Positions 1 to 6,046 of a stretch of 7,346 nt of DNA are shown here, piece after piece (position 1 is the stretch's first letter; every line of letters begins with the position of its first letter). The stretch is from Treponema sp. (GTDB lineage Bacteria; Spirochaetota; Spirochaetia; Treponematales; Treponemataceae). The stretch covers positions 1 to 7,346 of the forward strand of contig JAEDFX010000106.1 in NCBI GenBank assembly GCA_016297805.1, in the 5' to 3' direction. The position numbers were made by a program, and so were the translations under genes. The notes under the pieces were generated by a model, which was given only the letters and a program-made list of their open reading frames with translations, did no database searches and was not told the DNA's origin.

Positions 1-283
1 TTTTGGGCATATAACCGGCGTTGGCTTTTACCAGCTTTCCGTTTTTGAATAAGCCAAAAAAAGGGATACTCATAACATTGAACTGTTCAGCAAGTTCTGC
101 TTGTTCGTCAACGTTACATTTTCCAACCTTGATTTCTGGATGTTCATTCGCATATTCTTCTAAAACTGGAGCCATCATTTTGCATGGTCCGCACCAGTCT
201 GCCCAGAAATCAACCAGAACAGTTTTATCTGATTCTAAAACTTCTTTTCGAAAATTCTCTTTAGTAATTGTAATTTCAGCCAT
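1..283 (-). CDS. trxA: Thioredoxin, C-terminus cut by the window edge
   Basis: Small cytoplasmic dithiol-disulfide oxidoreductase that reduces protein disulfides and is recharged by thioredoxin reductase. The 94 visible residues show the thioredoxin fold in order: strand VLVDFWA with the buried Asp25, the active site WCGPC at 30-34 (Cys31 and Cys34), a long helix KMMAPVLEEYA, the NVDE strand at 57-60, the cis-proline loop MSIP with Pro74, and the LFKNGKLV hairpin at 78-85. Members of the family are usually about 105 residues, so only the last ten or so are missing beyond position 1. The ATG at 281-283 is fixed by a perfect AAGGAGG site (290-296 on the complementary strand) six bases upstream. 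The residue after the cis-Pro is Phe rather than the common Thr, a mild deviation. The radical SAM gene ends 58 bases upstream on the same strand, so read-through is possible. The family call is very secure; the symbol assumes this is the main thioredoxin. Confidence 0.95.
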   Translation of the reverse strand, partial: MAEITITKENFRKEVLESDKTVLVDFWADWCGPCKMMAPVLEEYANEHPEIKVGKCNVDEQAELAEQFNVMSIPFFGLFKNGKLVKANAGYMPK

Positions 284-341
284 AAAATTCCTCCTTAAAG
301 AAAGTGCGTTTATGTGCGCGTTCATCTGCGTTTAAATATAA

Positions 342-1268
342 TCATACTTTCAGATTGTGGCAAACAAAATCGCAGAAAGAACAGATGTCGTTGCATTTTC
401 CTGGAAATTTCTGTCCTTTTTGCTTAAGTTGCTTTTTTAAAACTTTTTTGTATTTTCCCAGACCTTTCTCATAGCAGATGTTTACCATTTTATTTTCCAA
501 TGCCTGTTTCATAACTGTAACATAATCCTGTTTTATGTTTCCAATGAACAGTTCTTTGTTTTCATTGGCAAAACCACAGCAGGGAGCTATGTTTCCGTCT
601 GCGTGAATGTAAAGTATCTGACCAGGACCTTCACAAAAATCATCCTTGAACCATTTTTTTGCCTGCCAGGCACGACTGTCGCTGGAAGGAAAACTTTGTG
701 GAAGAATGTATGTAGGAATGTCAGGGGGCGTTACGGGGAACTCCCCGTTAGAAGGGGTAGCGGAAAACTCCGTAGCCGAAGGTGAGGAGTTTGTAGCGAG
801 GGGAAGGCTTTCCCCGCCTGCAACTCTTTGGATGTTTATAGAATCCTCGCCAAAAATATTCTGAACGGTCCTTATAAAGGTATGCATTCGTTCTGAAGTT
901 TGACCATGGAATTTATCCCAGCTAAGTCCAATTTTTCCATCGTAACCTGCATCGTACAGCTGTTGAAGAGTGCCTGTTAAATCTGATTCATTATTCCACC
1001 AGTCACCATTGGTCATAATCTGATCGAACATCAGATCCATTTCTAAGGCGGCTTTTGTAAGTGTTAGAATAAAGTCAAAATATAAAAAAGGCTCTCCACC
1101 ACTGAAACCAATTTTTTTTATGTTGGAGTCTGCTTCAACGGCAGATTTTAAAAAATTTATTGCATCCTCTGAAGAGATTTTTTTTGTGTCTCGGTTTACA
1201 AAACAATGGGCACAGTGAAGATTACACGCAGTTGTTGCGGAAAATATTATTTCTGTAGGATTAAACAT
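342..1268 (-). CDS. Radical SAM/SPASM-domain protein with an in-frame repeat-derived linker
   Basis: Iron-sulfur enzyme of the radical S-adenosylmethionine superfamily; substrate unknown. Near the N-terminus is the cluster motif CNLHCAHC (Cys15, Cys19, Cys22, CX3CX2C), followed by the SAM-binding GGEP at 57-60 and an SWDKFH segment at 116-121 in the barrel. The C-terminal part is SPASM-like: Cys212, then ADGNIAPCC with Cys230 and Cys231, then Cys265, and a terminal group Cys292, 296, 299 and 303 that could bind an auxiliary Fe-S cluster. SPASM enzymes often modify peptides or act as sulfatase-type maturases, but no peptide precursor gene is visible here. Residues about 150-183 are a Ser/Thr/Pro/Ala/Gly-rich stretch encoded by a G+C-rich palindromic block that looks inserted. 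The start is the only plausible one: no in-frame ATG, GTG or TTG lies between it and the upstream stop, and the next Met is residue 77. There is no Shine-Dalgarno sequence, and a TATACT box sits six bases upstream. The superfamily call is secure; the family is unassigned. Confidence 0.9.
   Translation of the reverse strand: MFNPTEIIFSATTACNLHCAHCFVNRDTKKISSEDAINFLKSAVEADSNIKKIGFSGGEPFLYFDFILTLTKAALEMDLMFDQIMTNGDWWNNESDLTGTLQQLYDAGYDGKIGLSWDKFHGQTSERMHTFIRTVQNIFGEDSINIQRVAGGESLPLATNSSPSATEFSATPSNGEFPVTPPDIPTYILPQSFPSSDSRAWQAKKWFKDDFCEGPGQILYIHADGNIAPCCGFANENKELFIGNIKQDYVTVMKQALENKMVNICYEKGLGKYKKVLKKQLKQKGQKFPGKCNDICSFCDFVCHNLKV
722..820. repeat. G+C-rich multi-hairpin element inserted in frame in the radical SAM gene
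   Basis: Seen directly: 61 of the 100 bases at 721-820 are G or C, against about 40-46% on either side. The block contains compact inverted repeats: ACGGGG (733-738) with CCCCGT (743-748), CGGA (761-764) with TCCG (769-772), and GGGGAA (800-805) with TTCCCC (810-815). An alternative stem pairs AAACTCC (765-771) with GGAGTTT (786-792). Short words recur on the plus strand: GTTACG at 730, GTTAGA at 747, GTAGCG at 757, GTAGCC at 772 and GTAGCG at 793. The ends can pair weakly (CAGG 722-725 with CCTG 817-820). Between those ends the length is 99 bases, a whole number of codons, and it is free of stops in the host frame. Inference: a small non-autonomous palindromic repeat that tolerates insertion inside genes. 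Boundaries are approximate and no target-site duplication was found. It could instead be a locally expanded linker. Confidence 0.6.
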
Positions 1269-1274
1269 AAGGTC

Positions 1275-1280
1275 AGTATA
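1275..1280 (-). promoter_or_regulatory. Candidate -10 box for a leaderless radical SAM transcript
   Basis: On the minus strand the hexamer reads TATACT, five of six matches to TATAAT, and is followed by six bases and then the ATG of the radical SAM gene. A transcript starting the usual seven bases past the box would begin at the A of that ATG, giving a leaderless mRNA. This agrees with the absence of any purine-rich ribosome-binding sequence. No convincing -35 hexamer is seen 16-18 bases further upstream, so the call rests on the -10 box and spacing only. Confidence 0.4.
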
Positions 1281-1282
1281 AA

Positions 1283-1298
1283 CGAAAAATCGAAAAAT
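1283..1298. repeat. Tandem 8-bp direct repeat in the divergent promoter region
   Basis: Two exact adjacent copies of CGAAAAAT (1283-1290 and 1291-1298) lie immediately upstream of the candidate -10 box of the leftward radical SAM gene, where its -10/-35 spacer would fall. It could be a protein-binding site or chance repetition in AT-rich DNA. The rest of the 110-base intergenic region (1269-1378) holds only the candidate promoters and the ribosome-binding site of the rightward gene. Confidence 0.4.
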
Positions 1299-1320
1299 TT
1301 ACTAGAAATTTAGTTTTTTA

Positions 1321-1349
1321 TATTTAAAAAGTCGGGTAAAATGGATAAT
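1321..1349 (+). promoter_or_regulatory. Weak candidate promoter for the GGDEF-EAL pair
   Basis: GATAAT at 1344-1349 matches five of six -10 positions and is placed to give a leader of about 20 bases before the AAGGTGG ribosome-binding site at 1362-1368. Seventeen bases further upstream is TATTTA (1321-1326), a poor -35. The surrounding DNA is so AT-rich that -10-like hexamers are expected by chance, hence the low confidence. Confidence 0.25.
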
Positions 1350-1378
1350 GGATTATTATAGAAGGTGGCATATTTCTA

Positions 1379-3664
1379 ATGTTTTTACTATCGAATATTT
1401 ACTTTTTAGGTACAATCATCATATTTCTTTCTTTGTTAGCATGTCTTATTTTGACAGCCGTAAGAAAATCCGCTGCCTCAAAAATTATCATCAAACTTGA
1501 AGTTACGACTCTTCTTGCAATTTTATTTTGCAGCTCATTCTACCTTGTTAAAAATCATACAGTTGCTTATATATTCTGGTGTATCTATCTTATTTTGCTT
1601 GATATAGATTCGTTTTACATTTTGCAATATGTAATGATTATGACTGATAGTGTTAATAAAAAAAATAGTGCGAAAATTTTACAGATTATATATTCTGTCT
1701 TTGTTTTTTTTGACGCAGTTATGATTGTTACCAGTCTGGATACTGGTATTGCATTTTCAATTGTTCCAGTTACTATTGATGATACTTTTACAACTTGGAT
1801 TGTCAGTTTTAATGCAATGTTTTATGTTCATTTGCTTTTTTGCTATTTAATTTCTTTAGCTACTTGCGTAATTATTGTTAGAAAAATTATACAAGGAGCT
1901 AAAACTGAAAGACCTAATTATATAAAGCTTTTTATTATTTTCTTCATAATTCTTTTAACAAATGGAATTTTTATCATTATTTCAGATCAGATAATATATG
2001 ATTTTTCATCAATAATTTACGGATTTCTTCTTATCTATGTATATAATTTTACTTTCTATTCGATTCCAAATTATTTACAGAAAAATCTTATTTTGATTAA
2101 TAGTGAAAATCTTACAGATGCGATTATATGTTTTGATGAAAAAGGAAAGTTCGTTTATGCCAATAAAATCGCCAGGTCTTTCTTTTCGAATACAAATCAT
2201 GAACAGAAATGGGCAGAAAAATTTTTAAATGGTGAAAATGATTATTTCTGGCGAACAGAAAAAGTTGAGTTGAATGGAGAGTTACGTTCATTTAAAGTTG
2301 AATTTCGCCGCCTCCGTGATTCAAAAAATAGAATTAGTGGAAGTTACATAAAACTCAATGATTGTACTAATGAAATTGTATCCATGGAAAAGGAAGCATA
2401 TAGAGCAAGTCATGATGAATTAACAGGGTTGTTTAATCGGGATTTCTTTTTCAGGGAAATGACCAGAATCTTGAAAAATGAACCAGATGTTCCACGATAT
2501 TTAGTTTGTACAGATATAAAAGATTTTAAGCTTGTAAATGAGTTGTTTGGTTCTGATTTTGGAGACAGGCTTCTTGTTCGTCAGGCAGAAATGTTGAAAC
2601 TTGCCAATTATCCTGGAGTAATATGGGGACGTATTTTTGGTGATCGTTATGCAATGCTTATAAAAAAATCGGATTTTAATCCAGAGCTTGCAGTTAAGAA
2701 TACAGATAAAATTACAGAAATGGAAAAAGAGATTAACTTTAAGCTTACTGTATATATTGGAATCTATGAAATAACTGATCCTACAGAAAATGTTCATACG
2801 ATGTATGATAAGGCTAATCTTGCTATAAAAAATATACAACCAGGTCTGAATCAGAAGCTGTTTTTCTATGATACAAACTTAATGAACTCACTTCTTATGG
2901 AAAAAACTATAGTTAATGAGTTTGATGATGCTCTTAGTTTGAAACAGTTCGAGATGTATCTCCAGCCTCAGATAGAAGTTAAAACCGGACTTTGTGCAGG
3001 TGCAGAAGCTTTGGTACGATGGAATCATCCAGAAAAAGGTTGTGTTCCTCCTTTTCAATTTATAAAAGCATTGGAAAAAAGTGATCAGATTTATAAATTG
3101 GATTTTTATGTATGGAATCTTGCGGCTCAAAAGTTAGCTGAATGGAAAAAAGCAGGAATTGATAAATATATCTCTGTAAATATTTCAGTAAAAGATTTTT
3201 ATTATGGAAATCTTTTTGAACATTTTAAGCAGCTTGTAGAAAAATATGATATTTCTCCAGAAAAATTGAATCTTGAAATTACAGAGTCTGTTGTTATTGA
3301 TGATAATTCAATTCATAAAAATACTTTGAAACAACTTCAGGAATATGGTTTCAAAATTGAAATGGATGATTTTGGAAGCGGCTATTCTTCTCTTAGCGTC
3401 TTGAAAAATATCGAAATAGATGTCCTTAAGATAGATATGGGCTTCCTTGATGTATCTAAGGATGAAAATAGAGAGAATCAGATTATTGCATCTGTTGTAA
3501 AAATGGCAAAGGCTTTGAAAATGAAAATTATTTCCGAAGGTGTTGAAACATCAGCTCAGGCTGAGATTCTTGAGAAAATGGGTGTGGATATTTTCCAGGG
3601 ATATTTGTATTCAAAACCTATTCCTGTACAGGATTTTGAAAAAAAATATCTGGGAGGAGAATAA
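1379..3664 (+). CDS. Membrane-bound c-di-GMP phosphodiesterase, 7TM-PAS-degenerate GGDEF-EAL (first paralogue)
   Basis: Predicted inner-membrane receptor that hydrolyses cyclic di-GMP to pGpG. Seven hydrophobic segments are visible at about 5-27, 38-57, 62-88, 99-120, 145-168, 181-201 and 207-229, an arrangement like the N-terminal 7TM sensor regions of some histidine kinases (exact family not checked). A PAS-like domain follows at about 240-335 (DAIICFDEKGKFVYANKIA). The GGDEF domain spans about 342-470; its signature is FGDRY (420-424), which should abolish cyclase activity, although the metal-ligand Asp379 is kept and no RxxD inhibitory site is seen. The EAL domain (about 515-755) keeps Glu543 of EAL, Asn601, Glu633 of EITE, Asp663-Asp664 of DDFGSG, Lys684, EGVE at 720-723 and Gln740, so phosphodiesterase activity is expected. 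The degenerate GGDEF may act as a GTP-sensing regulatory domain, as known for CC3396 of Caulobacter. The start is supported by AAGGTGG ten bases upstream. It overlaps its paralogue downstream by one base. Confidence 0.92.
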   Translation: MFLLSNIYFLGTIIIFLSLLACLILTAVRKSAASKIIIKLEVTTLLAILFCSSFYLVKNHTVAYIFWCIYLILLDIDSFYILQYVMIMTDSVNKKNSAKILQIIYSVFVFFDAVMIVTSLDTGIAFSIVPVTIDDTFTTWIVSFNAMFYVHLLFCYLISLATCVIIVRKIIQGAKTERPNYIKLFIIFFIILLTNGIFIIISDQIIYDFSSIIYGFLLIYVYNFTFYSIPNYLQKNLILINSENLTDAIICFDEKGKFVYANKIARSFFSNTNHEQKWAEKFLNGENDYFWRTEKVELNGELRSFKVEFRRLRDSKNRISGSYIKLNDCTNEIVSMEKEAYRASHDELTGLFNRDFFFREMTRILKNEPDVPRYLVCTDIKDFKLVNELFGSDFGDRLLVRQAEMLKLANYPGVIWGRIFGDRYAMLIKKSDFNPELAVKNTDKITEMEKEINFKLTVYIGIYEITDPTENVHTMYDKANLAIKNIQPGLNQKLFFYDTNLMNSLLMEKTIVNEFDDALSLKQFEMYLQPQIEVKTGLCAGAEALVRWNHPEKGCVPPFQFIKALEKSDQIYKLDFYVWNLAAQKLAEWKKAGIDKYISVNISVKDFYYGNLFEHFKQLVEKYDISPEKLNLEITESVVIDDNSIHKNTLKQLQEYGFKIEMDDFGSGYSSLSVLKNIEIDVLKIDMGFLDVSKDENRENQIIASVVKMAKALKMKIISEGVETSAQAEILEKMGVDIFQGYLYSKPIPVQDFEKKYLGGE

Positions 3665-3666
3665 TG
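3653..3666 (+). promoter_or_regulatory. Overlapping stop/start with a strong ribosome-binding site inside the upstream gene
   Basis: The first paralogue's TAA (3662-3664) shares its last A with the ATG (3664-3666) of the second. A GGAGG core at 3653-3657, within the Gly-Gly-Glu end of the upstream gene, stands six bases before that ATG. This fixes the downstream start and implies translational coupling or re-initiation, so the two proteins are probably made from one mRNA in a linked ratio. Confidence 0.85.
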
Positions 3667-5961
3667 ATTTTTTTTGATTTTATACGTGCAAGTTTTATTA
3701 TAACTTCGATATTTCTTATCGTGATTCTGGTGCTCCTTTCGGCTTATATGTATAAAAAGAATAATGAATATAAGAGTTATATTATTAGAATAATCTGTGT
3801 AGGTATTCCTTCTATTGCAGCATATAACATTTTTCTTCTGCAAGGTTCTCATAATTTAGCTGTATTTTTTGATTCTTTGTTCTTTGTTGGAACTGACTGG
3901 CTTGCTTTGTTTATGTGTATTTTTGCAATTGGTTACACAGGAATATTGCTTGAATATAAAAAGAAAATATTAATATGTTTTTCGATTTTATGTGGATTTG
4001 ACACTTTATCTTTATTTATAAATAACGTAACTTACCACATGTTTGACCTTGTTCTTATGTCTACAAAAAGTGGAATTATGTATTGGGGAAACGACTTTGG
4101 TTTTCTCCACTATGTACATCTTTCATTGTGTTATGTAATGGTATCTTTAACCTGTATCCTATTAGTCATAAGTATTCACAAGTCTCCTGTTGTGTGTAAG
4201 GTAAAATACATTGGGATTTTAATAGCTTATATAGTTGTTATTATTGTTAACTGTATTTGTTATTCAGTGAATCTTTCGTTTGATATTTCTGTTATTTTAT
4301 ATGGCGTGCTTGCTGGTTTTATCTGCTATTATTCAACTTATACATATCCACATAAAATGTTGATTCAGCTTTTAAAATCAATTAATGATACTGCTTCTGA
4401 TGCAATGATGTATTTTGATGATGAAGGAAAATGTATCTATGCGAATAAACGGGCTAAAGAACTGTTCGAAAATAATGGTAAATTTGAGCCATGTCTGGCA
4501 GAAGCTTATAAAGACAAATGGAAAGATGAACTGATAGAAGAATCCCTGTCCTTTAGTACAGAAGATTGTTTTAAGATAAATGGGCGAGAACATCATTTTG
4601 TGGTTGAATATAAAAATGATAGTTATTCAAATCAAAAAATAGGTTCGTATATTAAACTGCAGGATATTACAGAAGATTATGTTTCATACAGAAAGGAAAA
4701 ATATATAGCTACTCATGACACTATGACCGGTGTACTGAATAGAAATGGTTTCTTTGATGAAGTAGATAAATTAATCGAAGAGAAAGGAACTTTTGGTTAC
4801 ATAATGCTTTCTTCGAATATTCGTGATTTTAAAATGATAAATGAAATGTTTGGAGAAAAAATTGGCGATGAAGTTATCCTTAAACAGGCAGGAATATTAA
4901 AGACTTTTTCACATTCAACAACAATTTATGCACGTATTTGTGATGATAAATATGCATTGTATACAAAACGGGAATATTTTAATGAAAAAGAGTTTCTTGA
5001 GTATATGAAGCTTATGCAGAAGGTTTTGGATAAGCCTTTGTATCAGCTACGGCTTGTTGTAGGCGTTTATCAGCCTCAGGGAAGAATAGAATCCGCACAG
5101 ACAATGTATGATAAGGCTCTTCTGGCTGCGGCTCAGATTTCAACTAAATATAACGAAACCTATGCTTATTATGATACAATTCTCATGGAAAAATTAATGA
5201 ATGAAAATGCTTTGATTGATGACTTTGAGGAAGCAATAGATTCAAACCAGATAGAGATGTATCTTCAGCCAATTGTTGATAAGAATGGAAAATACTGTGG
5301 TGCAGAAGCATTAAGTCGCTGGAATCATCCTAAAAGAGGTTTCTTAGTTCCTCAGGAATTTATAGAAATACTGGAAAAGAAAGGTCTAATCTATCAATTG
5401 GATACTTTTATATGGGAAACATCTGCAAAATTATTAAGAAAATGGGCAGATGAGGGTATAAAAGATCATTACATATCAGTAAATGTTCCTGTAAAAGACT
5501 TTTTCTATATTGATATTTATAAAGCTTTCACCAGACTTGTAGAAACTTACGATATTGAGCCTAAGAATCTCCATATTGAAATAACAGAACATGTATTGAT
5601 GTCTGATTTTTCCAGAGCCTATGCTATTGCTTCAAAGTTACAGAAAGCCGGTTTTTATGTTGCAATTGATGATTTTGGAAATGGGTATTCATCACTGAAT
5701 ATGCTGAAGGATTTTCATGCATCTGAATTAAAGATTGGAATGAGTTTAATACAGACAAGTGTACAGACGGAACGAAGTAGAGTGATTCTTCAATCGATTG
5801 TTGAAATGGCAAATGACCTTGGAATTAATGTAATTTCTGAAGGAATTGAAAGTAAAGAACAATATGATTTGCTGGACAATTGTAATTGTAAATATTTCCA
5901 GGGAAATTATCTGGTCGAACCAAAACCGGTTGCAGAATATGAAGCAATGCTCTCTCATTGA
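3664..5961 (+). CDS. Membrane-bound EAL-domain protein, 7TM-PAS-degenerate GGDEF-EAL (second paralogue)
   Basis: Paralogue of the preceding gene with the same length and domain order, predicted to act on cyclic di-GMP from the inner membrane. Hydrophobic segments lie at about 8-28, 39-60, 66-92, 101-120, 148-170, 180-201 and 206-226. The PAS-like domain is at about 236-340 (DAMMYFDDEGKCIYANKRA). The GGDEF domain (about 348-475) is more eroded than in its partner: the signature is CDDKY (426-430), and the metal-binding Asp of the first motif is Asn385. The EAL domain (about 520-760) retains Glu548 of EAL, Asn607, Glu639, Asp669-Asp670, Lys690, EGIE at 726-729 and Gln746, so it could be active. 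Several nearby consensus positions have drifted, however: KIG for KID after Lys690, SVNVP for SVNLS, and QGNYLVEP for QGYLFSKP. A reduced or purely regulatory role is therefore possible. Divergent sensor halves suggest the two proteins respond to different ligands. The start is decided by the GGAGG core at 3653-3657. Confidence 0.9.
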   Translation: MIFFDFIRASFIITSIFLIVILVLLSAYMYKKNNEYKSYIIRIICVGIPSIAAYNIFLLQGSHNLAVFFDSLFFVGTDWLALFMCIFAIGYTGILLEYKKKILICFSILCGFDTLSLFINNVTYHMFDLVLMSTKSGIMYWGNDFGFLHYVHLSLCYVMVSLTCILLVISIHKSPVVCKVKYIGILIAYIVVIIVNCICYSVNLSFDISVILYGVLAGFICYYSTYTYPHKMLIQLLKSINDTASDAMMYFDDEGKCIYANKRAKELFENNGKFEPCLAEAYKDKWKDELIEESLSFSTEDCFKINGREHHFVVEYKNDSYSNQKIGSYIKLQDITEDYVSYRKEKYIATHDTMTGVLNRNGFFDEVDKLIEEKGTFGYIMLSSNIRDFKMINEMFGEKIGDEVILKQAGILKTFSHSTTIYARICDDKYALYTKREYFNEKEFLEYMKLMQKVLDKPLYQLRLVVGVYQPQGRIESAQTMYDKALLAAAQISTKYNETYAYYDTILMEKLMNENALIDDFEEAIDSNQIEMYLQPIVDKNGKYCGAEALSRWNHPKRGFLVPQEFIEILEKKGLIYQLDTFIWETSAKLLRKWADEGIKDHYISVNVPVKDFFYIDIYKAFTRLVETYDIEPKNLHIEITEHVLMSDFSRAYAIASKLQKAGFYVAIDDFGNGYSSLNMLKDFHASELKIGMSLIQTSVQTERSRVILQSIVEMANDLGINVISEGIESKEQYDLLDNCNCKYFQGNYLVEPKPVAEYEAMLSH

Positions 5962-5987
5962 ATTTGAGTTAAAAAATTAGTATATTT

Positions 5988-6016
5988 TTGGTAGTACATT
6001 TTCTCTGCTTTATACA
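5988..6016 (+). promoter_or_regulatory. Candidate pgk promoter
   Basis: TTGGTA (5988-5993) and TATACA (6011-6016) are 17 bases apart, each matching four of six sigma-70 consensus positions, and would start transcription near 6023, giving a leader of about 24 bases with AAGGAG at 6035-6040. The same 85-base gap contains a weak hairpin (CTCTG 6003-6007, CAGAG 6015-6019) followed by a T-rich run. That could alternatively be a poor terminator for the upstream gene pair. A separate pgk promoter is expected because its codon use suggests much higher expression than the upstream genes. Confidence 0.3.
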
Positions 6017-6046
6017 GAGTTTATATAGTTTTTTAAGGAGTTCTTT

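Noticed and set aside
21..335. Rightward 104-residue open frame over the thioredoxin gene
   Set aside because: It is antisense to a clear thioredoxin with an intact WCGPC site and a perfect ribosome-binding site; its own product resembles nothing and has no ribosome-binding site.
305..336. Three TGCG-containing words upstream of trxA
   Set aside because: TGCG recurs at 305, 315 and 327, but the flanking bases and spacing (10 and 12) differ, so it is too degenerate to call a repeat or operator.
661..671. Short palindrome GCCTGCCAGGC beside the inserted block
   Set aside because: A 5-bp stem with a one-base centre inside coding sequence, 50 bases outside the G+C-rich block; too small to interpret and probably chance.
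603..864. Two rightward open frames across the G+C-rich block
   Set aside because: They are open only because the block lacks stops in several frames. They are antisense to the radical SAM gene, have no ribosome-binding site and show no recognisable domain.
1269..1378. c-di-GMP riboswitch ahead of the phosphodiesterase genes
   Set aside because: The region is AT-rich with only about 20 bases between the candidate promoter and the ribosome-binding site, and no GEMM-like conserved core or stems are visible.
6003..6019. Hairpin between the second EAL gene and pgk as an intrinsic terminator
   Set aside because: The stem is only five base pairs with a seven-base loop, and the T-run after it is interrupted and merges with the pgk ribosome-binding region. 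It also overlaps the candidate -10 box, so it is not called as a terminator.
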